DNA from: Syngnathus acus
Lineage: Eukaryota; Chordata; Actinopteri; Syngnathiformes; Syngnathidae
Direction of reading: 5' to 3'
Assembly: GCF_901709675.1 (NCBI RefSeq)
Contig: NC_051089.1
Coordinates: forward strand, 10,785,476-10,849,475
Length of the DNA: 64,000 nucleotides
This document shows positions 1 to 33,795 of this stretch, in pieces. The notes under the pieces are model-generated. The model made no database searches. It saw nothing but the letters and a program-made list of their open reading frames with translations, and was not told the DNA's origin. Numbering within the stretch: the first letter of the stretch is position 1; every line of letters begins with the position of its first letter. Made by a program: the position numbers and the translations under genes.

Positions 1-578
1 AAGAAAAAGGATTGGTTCTGTGTCTCGGCATGACCAGATGGGGTTGAAAAATTGGACGATTTTATGCAACATGTGAATGTTTGTGATAAGCCTTAGTGTG
101 ATCTGGTCAAAATTGCAAGAGACAAAAATATGTTGCAAATAAATTCAAGACTTGCTTAAACAAGTGTGTTCGAGTACAGATTATATAAGGATATTGGAAG
201 CATGTGTCTGTCTCGACTATGGAACATGGTGAAGTGAACGGTTTTGGCAGTTTTTTTTTTTTTTGGCTTGGCACTGACATTTAACAGGACATGACTGTCT
301 TTATGTAAAAAGTAATTGGACGGCTTACCCCTTTGTGTTCATCTCATCGATCATTCCCATGTGTTACATGCATGCTTGATGTCCATTTAGACGGAACGTT
401 TCTTAAGATATAGCTGAGGAACGCCTACCGGCAAGAACGCAATGTCTCATTTACCCAAACAGGCATACGTCCCCCTTAGTGGTCCTGGTGTGTGTTGGGA
501 GCTGCAACAGAAATGCGTAACCTGTGACCTGCTGCGTCTTGCCCCACTCTCACTTGTCTCCTGTTGTTTGACCCACAG
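1..578 (+). other. sbf2: sbf2 intron (3' part)
   Basis: There is no coding similarity here. The segment ends in a normal acceptor (gacccacag) before the exon at 579. A T-run is present at about 250-263. The short open frame at 442-651 overlaps the real exon but in the wrong frame. Confidence 0.7.
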
Positions 579-22437
<21,859 letters not shown>

Positions 22438-23295
22438 GCCGCACCGCCAAGAGGTCAAGCGAGGTTATCCGTGCCACGCCGTGCCGGGTGGGCCAGCGGG
22501 CAACATCAGAGATGGCTCATCATCCCCTCTTTCAGACATTTTTCTTTTTAGGGACCGCAGCCGCCAGCACAACTCTCCCCTGTACCACCTCCAAGCAATA
22601 TGATTCGCTGGCCAACAAAATTGTGGGCGCCTTTTTGTAAGAGAAGAAGTTCTATTTCCCTACCAGGAGAAGTTACTGCTGCTTCGTGTTTAATGCACAA
22701 CATGCAAGGCAATTAGTTGCACTTAGGAACCGTATGCACTCCCGAAGTGAGGCAAAAGCCATTTTGTTAGCTTTTCCATTCACACTACATGTAAGTTGAC
22801 CTGCAGCCAGGTTACATGTTCAATTAAAGATGAAAGACAAACAACAATTTGCACAGCCAGTTCAAAAGTTACCTGATGTTCGTTTTGTATTTAAATGTTT
22901 TTGTTAAGTGTCCATCAGGCCGAATGACGTCGTTTGCGTGGCTTGTAAATTATTTTTTTAGGAACCAATTCTGTGTACTTATTTGTGTAAATATTTGTGA
23001 AGCCTTTCTCTCTTGTAAAGCAAACACTTTCTAACTTTCCTGATGTGACTAATAATGTTTTTTTGTTTTTTAAAAGTTACTGGTGCAAATACCAATGTGG
23101 CCTGTTCCTCTTTGTCAAAGATGAGTTTTTGTCTTTTTAAAGCTTTTAATGAAACAAATATGTCTTTCACTATTGCATCAAAAGAAAATGAAGCTATTCA
23201 AAGATATCAGAAGCGTTGTTACGGTATATTTTTACTGTGTACTTGTGCAGACACTAATTGTTTTTTTCTTTGGGAAATAAATCAACTATACTTGA
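22438..23295 (+). other. sbf2: sbf2 3' UTR with poly(A) signal
   Basis: AT-rich sequence follows the TGA at 22435-22437 and contains no gene. A canonical AATAAA lies at 23276-23281, and the cleavage site is probably some 10-25 bases later. The UTR would be about 860 nt. Confidence 0.6.
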
Positions 23296-23539
23296 AATGC
23301 ACATTGTATTCTTACTGGTGCTTTCACAATAGAAGAACCTGAGCATCTTAGTTTGCATCAGCGCTTATCAGGAACAGTTGTGACATGCAGTTAGCCAGCT
23401 AGCTAGCTTCCTTTCAGATATTGCACTGGCGTGTCCGCTTTAGAGCACTTTGCAGTTGGCTGTGAGTAAATGCTGATAGATAACTAGCTACCCAAAAAAT
23501 ATTTTTTAATACATTTCTTTGAAATCATAACTAACCCTA

Positions 23540-24060
23540 GTAAAGTCAAATCCGTTCCAGAAGGCGGTTCGAGAAGTGAATCGGTCGGATTCCGAATCTA
23601 TTTTCCCATTACAAATAATGGAAAATGTTTTAATCCGTTCCGAGACTAAACAAAACGCATTTTTAAGCATTGTTTTCATTTGCGCCATTTTGTCCGATCG
23701 CGCAACTGCAGCGCACGCACCGCAGAACGCGCAACCATAGCGCGCCGCCGACCGCGCAACTGCACAGCGCTGGTCGCATTATGGTGACAGAGCCGTCGCC
23801 CAGGATCGCCACAAATGGCAACAGGCTCTCCGAAACGGGCTGCAGACCTACGAAATCACCCTGGCTCAACATCGAGAAACGAAAAGGAAATTGAGGAAGC
23901 AGCAAGCCACCATGCCCCCACCTCCACCGGGTCTGGCCCACATCTGTAACATCTGTGGCCGTGTCTGCCTCTCACGGATAGGACTCACCAGCCACAGCAG
24001 ACGCTGTGCAAAGAACACCTAACCTCCAGACACAAGAAATCTATGGTCTTTCGAGACTGT
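23540..24060 (+). mobile_element. 3' end of a LINE-type retrotransposon and adjoining repeat
   Basis: An open frame from about 23786 to the TAA at 24020-24022 encodes DRHKWQQALRNGLQTYE and then HICNICGRVCLSRIGLTSHS, ending RRCAKNT. The CxxC...H...C finger with SRIGLTSH is the usual extreme C-terminus of many fish non-LTR retrotransposon polyproteins. Only this tail is present; the reverse transcriptase is missing, as expected for 5'-truncated copies. The 23690-23770 stretch is unusually CpG-rich (repeated gcgcaactgca). The 23540-23660 stretch (ccgttccgag, ccgttccaga) is another dispersed repeat. Confidence 0.6.
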
Positions 24061-24080
24061 GATGCCGATGATGGATGGAG

Positions 24081-24534
24081 TAATCTTGATTTTATAACAT
24101 TTATAGTAGTTCTTCAATAACGTGTATGGATATATACGCATAAATATTGTTATCCGATATATCTACTGCAATTTCACATTAGATTGCTGGTTTGAAATTT
24201 ACTTTTAATATTATTATTATTATTTTATTTTTTTAAATAAACATTTACGTTAAAACTTGTCTGGTGTTTTATTCCTTGTTTTTATATTTGCCAATTAAAA
24301 CATAAAATTTGATATTTGGTTAACTGCTTTATATGACAATATATGTTAAACGTTGTTATATGAGTTGGTGTCCCCCAACATAACAAATGTCGGCATAACG
24401 TATTTTTTTTTCAACCTTTTATTCAAACACAAACACATTCGGTATAATAACACCATCAACTACAATCCAACAAATACAAAATTAAAAATTCAATGTCGGC
24501 ATAACGTGTGTCGGCTGGCATAGCAGCAACGCTG
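24081..24534 (+). repeat. Left arm of the foldback element
   Basis: It pairs with 26093-26531. It includes an extra ~15 bases near 24380-24400 (cataacaaatgtcggcataa) not seen in the right arm, which explains the difference in arm length. Confidence 0.75.
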
Positions 24535-24570
24535 TCTGTCACTCACTCGTGAATCTTCGCGAACGAACCT

Positions 24571-25796
24571 GAAAATCGTGGTGTACCTAATAGAGTGTCC
24601 GAATGACGTCACAGATCAACCAGCCAATCAGAAAGTGGGGGTGAGGGCGGGTGTGGCACTTTTCACTTTCATTTAAGCTTTGACCATGATTTTTCCCTAA
24701 TGAATTGGCCTGTTATTAGGAACACCTGAAAATGGCGGTGTACCTAATGGAGTGTCCGAGTGACGTCACAGATCAAACAGCCAATCAGAAAGTGGGGGTG
24801 AGGGCGGGTGTGGCACTTTTCACTTAAACCAGGGGTGTCGACCTCCAGTCCTCGAGGGGCCGCATTCCAATATGTTTTCCAAGTTACCCTCGTTAAACAC
24901 ACCTGCGTGAAAAGATTTAGCTATTTTCACGTTCTGCAGGAGCTAAAACTTTTCACGCAGGTGCACTTAACGAGGGACTCTTGGAAAACATGTTGGAATG
25001 CGGCCCCGAGGACTAGAGCTTGACACCTGTGACCTTTGACCATGATATTTCCCTAATAAAGTGGCCTGTTATTAGGTACACTTGAAAATGGCGGTGTACC
25101 TAATGGAGTGTCCGAGTGACGTCACAGATCAAACAGCCAATCAGAAAGTGGGGGTGAGGGCGGGTGTGGCACTTTTCACTTAAACCAGGGGTGTCGACCT
25201 CCAGTCCTCGAGGGGCCGCGTTCCAATATGTTTTCCAAGTTACCCTCGTTAAACACACCTGCGTGAAAAGATTTAGCTATTTTCACGTTCTGCAGGAGCT
25301 AAAACTTTTCACGCAGGTGCACTTAACGAGGGACTCTTGGAAAACATGTTGGAATGCGGCCCTGAGGACTAGAGCTTGACACCTGTGACCTTTGACCATG
25401 ATATTTCCCTAATAAAGTGGCCTGTTATTAGGTACACTTGAAAATGGCGGTGTACCTAATGGAGTGTCCAAGTGACGTCACAGATCAAACAGCCAATCAG
25501 AAAGTGGGGGTGAGGGCGGGTGTGGCACTTTTCACTTAAACCAGGGGTGTCGACCTCCAGCCCTCGAGGGGCCGCGTTCCAATATGTTTTCCAAGTTACC
25601 CTCGTTAAACACACCTGCGTGAAAAGATTTAGCTATGTTCATGTTCTGCAGGAGCTAAAACTTTTCACGCAGGTGCACTTAACGAGGGAATCTTGGAAAA
25701 CATGTTGGAATGCGGCCCCAAGGACTAGAGCTTGACACCTGTGACCTTTTGACCATGATATTTCCCTAATAAAATGGCCTGTTATTAGGTACACTT
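24571..25796 (+). repeat. Tandem units inside the foldback: one 157-bp and three 356-bp copies
   Basis: Units begin at 24571 (157 bp), 24728, 25084 and 25440 (356, 356 and 357 bp). All share gtgtacctaat, gtgacgtcacagatca and agccaatcagaaagtggggg. The first unit lacks a 200-bp segment that the other three carry. The three long copies differ at only a few bases, so the triplication is recent. The repeated 71-codon frame in each copy is not a gene. Confidence 0.9.
24830..25029. mobile_element. 200-bp hAT-like MITE, first of three copies
   Basis: It starts CAGGGGTGTCGACC and ends with the near-complement (CTTGACACCTG), as hAT-type MITEs do. The arms run inward about 95 bp (cattccaatatgttttccaa and its inverted match), so the whole unit folds as a hairpin. 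Equivalent copies lie at 25186-25385 and 25542-25741. It is absent from the unit at 24571-24727, which looks like the state before insertion. No clean 8-bp target duplication is left. Confidence 0.6.
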
Positions 25797-25864
25797 GAAA
25801 GATGCTTAAGTGGAATGCACATCACTGGTACAAAAGAGTGCAGACGGCCATTAGTCGCCAGGTT

Positions 25865-25926
25865 GAAATAGCCGACTGGTTAGTGACACGGGGTCTCACT
25901 TGGTGAGATCATGGTTCGATCCCAGG
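25865..25926 (+). repeat. tRNA-like (SINE head) segment with A and B boxes
   Basis: The stretch contains tagccgactggttagtgac (A-box like, about 25869-25887) and ggttcgatccc (B box, 25913-25923), spaced as in RNA polymerase III internal promoters. It does not form a full tRNA that I can fold, so I call it a SINE-type head rather than a tRNA gene. Confidence 0.45.
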
Positions 25927-26092
25927 TGTGAGCATGTACCTCAATGTGCTTTTAGAATTGGAACCTCGCTTTGTATGCATATACGCAATCAAATGCAAGT
26001 ATTTATGTGTAAATCCATGAGGTGGCCCCGCCCCTAAATTGGCGGAGCAAACCAATGGATTACGCCCACTACCTCGGAAGCTGGGTGGAATT

Positions 26093-26531
26093 CAGCGTTG
26101 CTGCTATGCCAGCCGACACACGTTATGCCGACGTTGATGTTTTAATTTTGTATTTGTTGGACTGTAGTTGATGGTGTTATTATACCGAATGTGTTTCTGT
26201 TTGAATAAAGGGTTGAAAGAAAATAGGTTGTTATTTTGGGGGACACCAACTCATATAACAACGTTAAACACATAGTCATATAAAGCAATTAACCAAAATG
26301 TCTGATTTTTATGTTTTAATTGGCGAATATAAAAACAAGGAATAAAACACCAGACAAGTAAGTAAACATAAATGTTTATTTAAAAATAATAATAATAATC
26401 ATATTAAAAGTACATTTCAAACCAGCAATCTAATGTGAAATTGCAGTAGATATATTGGATAACAAAATTTAGGCGTATATATGCATACACGTTATTGAAA
26501 AACTACTATAAGTGTTATAAAATCAAGATTA
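26093..26531 (-). repeat. Right arm of the foldback element
   Basis: Inverted copy of 24081-24534. It is flanked outside by sequence unrelated to the left flank. Confidence 0.75.
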
Positions 26532-26639
26532 CCCAAAGAGAAGCATACTCTCCCCGTTGTTGCATAACGGCACATCCCTTCATGCAATAAAGTTAGCCTT
26601 TAGCTTGGAGAAAACGTGCATAAAAGAAGTGGTGTTTCA

Positions 26640-27005
26640 GTGAGTGCACTGTTCTTTCTTTCCTTGGCAAATCGTAAATCGACATTCTGGCTTACATAGT
26701 TCACGCCAGGAGGGAGACGCAACACGTTCACTGACTGATCCGTTGATGCACGGGAAGGCATTTCACCCATTAACTCGTTCGCGAACGGGAAAGTCAGGAT
26801 TCATTCCCTCACTGATCCATTCTCGCGATGAACTGGAAATGCAAATCACTCACTCACTGACTCGTTCCCTCACAGTGAACGGGAAATGCAATTCACGACT
26901 CATTCGTGCACGGGAAGTTACGTCATTTTCTTCTTCGTTTTGTTTTACGGCGAGGTGGCACCAGCTTCAATGGGCATTACCGACACCTACTGGTTGAAGT
27001 CATAT
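26640..27005. repeat. Dispersed repeat remnants
   Basis: The segment repeats variants of actcgttcgcgaacgggaa and ends with cttcttcgttttgttttacg followed by gacacctactgg, a string common in fish transposon ends. A related string (cttcgcgaacgaacc) occurs inside the foldback at about 24556. The open frame through it is not a recognisable protein. Confidence 0.4.
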
Positions 27006-27519
27006 GAACTGAAAACCGAGGTTTGACTGATGCCCCATTGGCCCCACCATCTGCACGCCCCTACTGACTGACCCCTGATATGGGGAGAAGCCATCTCACC
27101 ATATTTAATTGAAGGCCTTCCAGCAGGAAATGTGGAAACATGCCATGGCCACAGACCTTTTCCTCACTGTTGCATTCCCGCAATGTGAGCCCATGAGGAG
27201 GATGCAAATATTTGCTGTAATCCACTTGGACAAGCACGCATCAATGATGTTATGTAAGTACAACATGGCCAAGAATACTTCTCGTACGGCAAACACAGCC
27301 CCCCATGTGGCTTGTAAATTGGGCAAAGGAACCTATCCAGTATTCTGGGATGATCTCAGCTATCATTATGCCTCACTCACATGCACGCACGCACACATTT
27401 GTTTAACTCCTTGCATTGTGCAGTGGAACTTAAAGGTTTGGAAAATAAAAAATGGATAGACAAAACCTGAGTTAAAAACTGCTTTGTATTTGTTTATGTG
27501 GTATATCTTCTTCTCTTCA

Positions 27520-27822
27520 GGGTGGCACAGTGAGCACTGGTTAGCAAGTTTGCCTCACAGAACAGAGCGTGCGGGTTCGATTCCGGCGTTGGCCTTTTTG
27601 TGTGGAGTTTGCATGTCTTCATGTTCCTGTGTGGGTTTCCTCTGGGTAGCCCGGTTTCCTCCCACATCCCAAAAATGCATGCATGGTAGGCCGATGGAGC
27701 ACTCCAAACTGCCCGTAAGTGTGATTGTGAGAGCAAATTTGTTTATGGCTGGCAACCAGTTCAAGGTGTCCCCCAAGTACCCCAAGTCAGTTGTGAGGAT
27801 CATAAGCGATTCAGAAAATGGT
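27520..27822 (+). repeat. Fish SINE-like dispersed repeat
   Basis: It begins ggtggcacagtgagcactgg, has a B-box-like gggttcgattcc at about 27574, then gtgtggagtttgcatgt, ggtttcctcccacatcccaa and tggctggcaaccagttcaag, and ends near agcgattcagaaaatgg. This string is a very common repeat in teleost genomes. A second, minus-strand copy lies at 57470-57679. Confidence 0.75.
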
Positions 27823-29069
27823 TGGATCTTCTTTTCTTCAATATGACTGACTTATTTGTAACTTACTTGGCCGACTTCATTCACAACTTTTGATAATATC
27901 GTATGCACCTGCATAAAACAAAGTTTTTTCAAAAATGCAGTAAAAGCAGCAAATATCATAAAATACATTTCTGGCGTCTGTACATTGCCGCGAATGGGTC
28001 GTAAACTAGAACAAGGCCTGAGAGGGTTCATGCTCGTGTGTCTTGTTGATGCGTTGCTGTGGACTCTGTGGGTGAAACTTTTGGCCCGTGAGGTCACCCG
28101 GCAAAGATGCATCTGTCAATTTTTTTTTTTTTTTTTGCAGAAGAATGTTCCCAATCAGATTGGATGAGATGTTGAAGATGAATCCAAATGAATTCGTTGC
28201 GGGTGATTTGGGGGGGGAAACATGAGGCGAGACAACTGGAGATGTTCTCCGCGCTGGAATGCTTGTGTGATTGTGAAAGTTGGACATGCAGGGGAGAGAA
28301 AAAGCCCCCACTTTTTTTCTTTTTTTTTGCTGAGATATAAAATACTTTGCATTGAAGAACTAATACATCCTTAACCCTTCATGAGTAGCCACCTCTGTAT
28401 CGCCTAAACACACGCCCAATTTGTCACAGCAGCTGTCCCTGCAAATTCAATTGAAATTGGGCTGTGCTGATTTTGGTGCATCAAATAAATTCTCAGGATG
28501 TGCTCGAGTACGAGTCATTGCTGTTTGGTGCGTTAAATGAGCTTGTGAAATGTCCGATTTTGTGTGTAGTCTTTAACACACTTCGAGTCTACCGATGAAC
28601 GTGTGTGAGAGAAGGCGTGGTTCTTGTGAACAAGGTGTCTTCCTTCCATAAAAAAAAGCCACGGCAATTACTCATATTTCATAAAAAATTAGATCGCCAT
28701 TGTGTCAGTGGTGATATGCAATCATGTAGATGCCTATAAATAGCCATATAAAGCTTAAAACAGTACAGATACAGCTCTTTTAATCTGTTGCATGATTTAT
28801 CATTACAAAATATAAATAAAACAAATTGACACCTAGTAATAATCAAGTACATTGTGTTTCATTAAATATTACTAATATCTGACTTACATTTTGTGTAAAT
28901 GTAAAAACACAATCATGTACAATAAAAATATCGCGTCAAAATGTTTCGACGTGCTTAACCTTTGACACGGCTCATGACAGATTGAGTAAGAGGTCTTGTG
29001 CTGCCACCTGGTGGATAAAGCTACGTTCAGGAGATCCGTGGAAATAGACACGTGCAGAAGGTTTTTTTC
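27823..29069. other. Spacer beyond the swap70 3' end, nothing recognised
   Basis: AT-rich sequence with T-runs at 28120-28137 and 28311-28329. No coding frame, RNA gene or clear repeat family is seen. Confidence 0.5.
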
Positions 29070-29077
29070 GCTCTCCT

Positions 29078-29083
29078 TTTATT
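29078..29083 (-). terminator. swap70: Candidate swap70 poly(A) signal
   Basis: TTTATT on the plus strand gives AATAAA on the coding strand, 187 bases after the stop codon at 29270. The resulting 3' UTR would be short, so a later signal could also be used. Confidence 0.4.
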
Positions 29084-29269
29084 ATTTCTTCAACAGACTA
29101 TCGCAGGTTGGGACGTGACAAGTGTGTAGAATTAGTCTGTTTTAGTAGTACTAGACGGTGGAGCACTCTTGCGGTTGACAGAGTTAAGGTACCACTGTCT
29201 TAATCAACAAATGGAATGTGTGTTGAAAACAAAAACAACCACGCGATTAAGGATGTTTTCATTGTTCCT

Positions 29270-30295
29270 TCATGGACTTGAGCCTTTTTGGTTTTTGCTC
29301 TCCTGCCAGAACTTCTTCTTCAGCTCAAGCTCCACGTCGGTCACCGAAGCAGGCCCCCAGTTGGTCACCCTCTGGGGACCCTTGTGGCCTACAAACCACA
29401 CAGTGAAGTATTTCAACAAGACAGTGAGAAAGTGTTCATCACTTACCTTAATGCAACAAATTCTCTTTCACTGTAAATATTTGATAGGTCGGATCAAACT
29501 ACAAAGTGGGTTGTACTTTTCTCACGTCTCTATTGCTTTGTGCAAGTGTAATGGGTCTGGTGGCAATAAAAGACAGTTTGTACCTGGCTGGATGAGACGC
29601 ACAAGACCTTCATGTTTGGCCACTTGATCTTTCCACTTCTTGGTCTTGTTAGTGGCTCGCCGCACATTTCTCGACACCTCCTGTGTGGTGAGAAGACAGG
29701 TGTGCAGTTTGATTTCACAATGCTCGGCGTATGATCGGCGAAATGATCGGTGCATATCATATATAAAAAAAATATGGTGCTTTTGTTCAGCTCAAGTACA
29801 CAATGCCACTCATGTCCGCACGTGTGCTGACCTCATACTTCTCCAGCACGCCTTGTCGCTCCGTCTCCACTTGCTCGAGCTGCAGCATGGCGGCCTGCAG
29901 CTCCTGGTCCTTGGCAAGCCGCTCGGCCTCCAGCTCCTGCTTCTCGGCCTGCGTTTGGTACAGCGCTTGCTTCTGCTGCAGGTGGAGGCGCTCCAGCTCC
30001 GCCCTTCTGGCAGTCTCCTCCTCCAGCAGCCTGTCACAGCAATGCACTTGGTTCTCTTTAGTATGACAGGTGTGCGTGCGTGCGTGTGTGTGAGAGAGAG
30101 AGCGAGAGCAAACGAGAGAGAGAGAGACCTGGCCTGAAGTTTGCGCATGGCTTCTTCATCTTGCTTGGCCTGCCTCTCATCCTCCAAGGCTTCCTCCAGT
30201 TGACGGTACATGTCCTCCATCACGCGGACACGTTGCAGGTACTGCTCCAGTTCACTGGACTTTTGGGCCACCTGCTCCTCCATCTGCTGACGCAC

Positions 30296-30333
<38 letters not shown>

Positions 30334-33300
30334 TAATACTAATTCTGTATTGTTCCCGTTGTGCATTTAGGGGGTTTTCATTTGGCTCCAAAAAGCGATT
30401 ATTTTAAGCGCAGTTGTGCAAGACTTTGTCATTTCTACCAACGTAGTACATACAAATGACCACAGGGAAGCAGTATCCCTCTGCAAACACAACATTCCCT
30501 TCTATACTTTGTGGCTGCCAAGTTGTATTTAATTGTATTACCCGTCCGTCTCTTTAAACTTGTGTAATGGTTATGATGTTACTGAAACGATTAATGACAG
30601 TCAAGGTTTAATGATATCAAACGGCGCCAGGAAGTAATTCATTGACCTTGCATTATTTCCTATGAAAAAAATGTAATCATATGGAATGGAGGCACAATAA
30701 TTAATTAACAACAAATCAACTGTCAAATGATTAATTGACTTCAATTTGTCAGGGACTCCAAAACAGAAACAGGATCCCTTTAAATGTTTGTGTGTAGTCT
30801 GTGATATTCGAGAGCTCATGGATGTGACACACACACGCAGATGAGTCAACATCATCTTTACGCTTGTCCTTCCTGGAAGAATAGAGCCACACGTCAGAAA
30901 TAAACCGGGTCTGTTTGTTCACCATTTTCTCTCTTTCCAGGTCCAGTCTGAAGTGATCCTGCAGATCCAATTGAGTCTTCTTCCTCCTCTCTTCTTCTGT
31001 TGCTGCTTCAGCTGTGACCGCCTCCATTTTCTAGTCAGCAGAGTTGCAATAGGGCAAATGGTGGCACATGTTGAGTGGGTGCTTTGTGGGGAATGGCACG
31101 CAGTAAAAACACACACCACATTGATGAGTAAATTAGATATTGACGTATTTGAACAAAGTGTGAAGTGATGTGTAACCGATAAACTCCAAGATGCAGGTGG
31201 CTGTGGTACAAGATGCTATTTGCATTTGAGGTTTCACTTCCCTCTTTAGCATGTGTGTGCTAAGTTGACCGTGTAGCAGACTTAACGGACAAGAAATCTG
31301 ATTTCATTTCCGTTTGGTTGACTGCACTGATGACTTGATTGACTATTACAAGAAATATGCATCGCGTTTTCAGTGCAGCACTGCCATCACACTTGTGAGT
31401 GACATTCACGCTCCAGTTAGGAATGGAATTTGTTACAAACTTCTACTTGTTTGTCAGTGTGTCATCAAAGCAGCACCTTCCTCATAGCGTCCAGCTGCAT
31501 CTGGTTGCTGTCATTGGCCACCTGGAGCTGCCTCATTCTCTCGGCCAGCTCGTCGTCCTTCTCCTGCTGCCTCTGCCGGAGCTGGCGGCGTCTCAGCCTG
31601 GCCTCGCGATGAGGCGACGGCAGCCCCAACCTCAGCAGTTGGATGCAGTTTTGAATGGCTGCCAGGTGACAAAGACTGGGGTCGAGTCAAAAATGCAGAG
31701 AAAGAGCAGCGTGGAGCGAACATCTAGTACCTTGAATCCATTCCAGCTTCTTCTTTTTATCGGAAGCGCTGATCTCAAAGCTTTTATTGGGGCACTTGAT
31801 GATGAACAGACACTTCTTTGTTTCTTTGTCTGGGAGAGACTTTGGAGGAGAATGATATTTCTATTATCTAGAGCAGTGCAGAATTATCGACACATTTATC
31901 TGACAAAAACATTTTTTCCAATTTAAATCAAAAACATCATGCTCACCACAGATGCTGAGAAAAGACTACTAGGAATAAATGATCATAGTTTCAAGGAATG
32001 TTTGTATTTAGGTGGTCAGTGCTTCTTCTTCCACTGCACAATATAAAACGTACGATGCGCTAAATGATTTACCTCCACACAACAGTTTTGGTCCAGAGTG
32101 ATGTGACCTTTCATATCAGTAAGATCCTCACAAACGTAGTACGACATTGAGGTGGGTCGCAGCACAAACCAGCGCTCTGTCCAGTTCTTCCTCTTGTGGC
32201 CTTTTTTCATCATGTAGCCCTTTAAAGACATAGGCAGTGTTATTCAGAATTAAACTAGATTAAAATGTCATGATTCACTTTCATTTTTATTATTATTATC
32301 CATCCATCTTCTATGTTATGTTCTTCTTATTGAATTTGTTATTTATATTGCATTAGTTTCCGTGTGAAAACTTGTTACATGAGAAAAAGGGAGAAGGAGG
32401 GGGAGAAAACAAACAATTTCCTATGATGAGTAAATACGAGGAACATATTCTGCCTCAGTAGAATTCAGTCAAATTTAAGTTAAAAATGCATTTGTTCCAC
32501 TTTAAGTGCTGTTTCTTTTTAAATATTTAGGTACAATGTTTATTTCACTTCTACGTTCAATACACTATAATTCAATGTCATTATTTGATTACAGATTTTT
32601 AATTTTTCGACAGTAAAGCACAATTTTAACGGTAGAACTGCTAAATGTTGCAATGGGTTTTTAGGAATAAAACATCTTCATTTTTTTATTAATATTTCGA
32701 CCTTCTGATTTGCATATTTTCACGTTGGTCATATATGTGAACGTATTTGCACAAGTGGCAATTGGTGTAATAAATTTGAGAACCACTGCATCAGATAGAA
32801 GATATGATTCTCTGCACTGACAGGTCATCATGAACCACCCGGTACTGACCTGCTTCAGCACGTCCAGTATGAGCTCCTGAAAGACCTCATTGATGCCCAT
32901 AGAGAGACTTTGTTGGTCCACGCCTTTGCTGAAGGCACCTGTTCCCACCAGTTGGATCATCTCCCAAACAGTCAGGCAGCCTCTCCTGCTCAGCTGGAGC
33001 TCGGAATCCCAAAGATTGCCCTCGGTCCACCCGCTCGCCACGGCCTCAATCAGCTTTTGCAGAAAGTATTCCAACTAAACACACACAAACAACTCTCAGA
33101 GCTAAAATACTAATACAATAAGACAAAGGAAACAAGTAGAAGCAAGAGCTTCTCACCTCCTCAGTCACAATGACAAGCGGGTACTTGTCTTCAGACAGGA
33201 AGTTGAAAATGCACCAGATTTTAAAAGCATCGTAGTTTGAGATGAGTAGATTATTGGTGCTGATGTTTTTCTTATGAGACAGTGTCCAGCACATCTTGTT

Positions 33301-33763
33301 GAACTCCAGCACATCGAAATCCTCTTGGACCTGCACTTGAAAAAGCAGCATTCAACTACTAACACTCGGCGTGACATTCAACAAATAAACATTTTGAGAT
33401 ATTAATAATACAGAACCAATCAAAATTGAGCATTTGTATCTCTGTAAAGACAGCTACAACTCTTGCAAAGCTTATGCAAGTGTACCTAATGACGTGTCCA
33501 GTGTTTGTTTGTGCAACTAGCCAAAGTAGTTAGAGACCTCATTTGAATTCAAGTCAGAACCCAGCGGAGAGAAGCAAGTAAACAACCTCCAAGTAGAAAC
33601 CGAGAAACTACAACATATTTCACCTAAAAAAAAAAAGTGTGAATAAGAAATCTGTAGAGGGCCAAACTTCCAGCTATAACTTACTGACTTGCTTGCTCCT
33701 TTTTATCAGAATTAAAGAGGAGACTAACAAACCAGTATTAGAAGCACCTCCTACAAATTTAGC

Positions 33764-33795
<32 letters not shown>

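Larger units (their letters stand above)
24081..26531. mobile_element. 2.45 kb foldback-type element with long inverted arms
   Basis: The left arm (24081-24534) and right arm (26093-26531) are inverted copies of each other. They match from the outer ends (taatcttgattttataaca and its complement) to the inner ends (tagcagcaacgctg and its complement), at roughly 90 percent identity by eye. Both arms carry a ttattattattatt run. The middle contains one short and three long tandem units and a tRNA-like segment. No transposase frame is visible, so it would be non-autonomous. A TA at each outer edge could be the target duplication, but this is weak. Confidence 0.7.

Noticed and set aside
24808-25735. 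Three near-identical 71-codon frames in tandem, starting MWHFSLKPG
   Set aside because: They lie in the 356-bp repeat units and run across the MITE hairpin. The copies are similar because the DNA was duplicated. No protein family matches.
24571-25796. CRISPR array or bacterial-type repeat array
   Set aside because: Units are 356 bp and adjacent without spacers, in a eukaryotic genome.
25865-25926. A functional tRNA gene
   Set aside because: A and B boxes are present, but I cannot form a proper acceptor stem or anticodon arm. It fits a SINE head better.
26644-26997. 117-codon frame beginning MHCSFFPWQ
   Set aside because: It follows the repeated acgggaa/cactgac strings of a dispersed repeat. 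Low-complexity translation.
29640-30137. 165-codon plus-strand frame opposite swap70
   Set aside because: It is the antisense shadow of the Glu/Leu-rich coiled-coil exons, giving Leu-rich nonsense.
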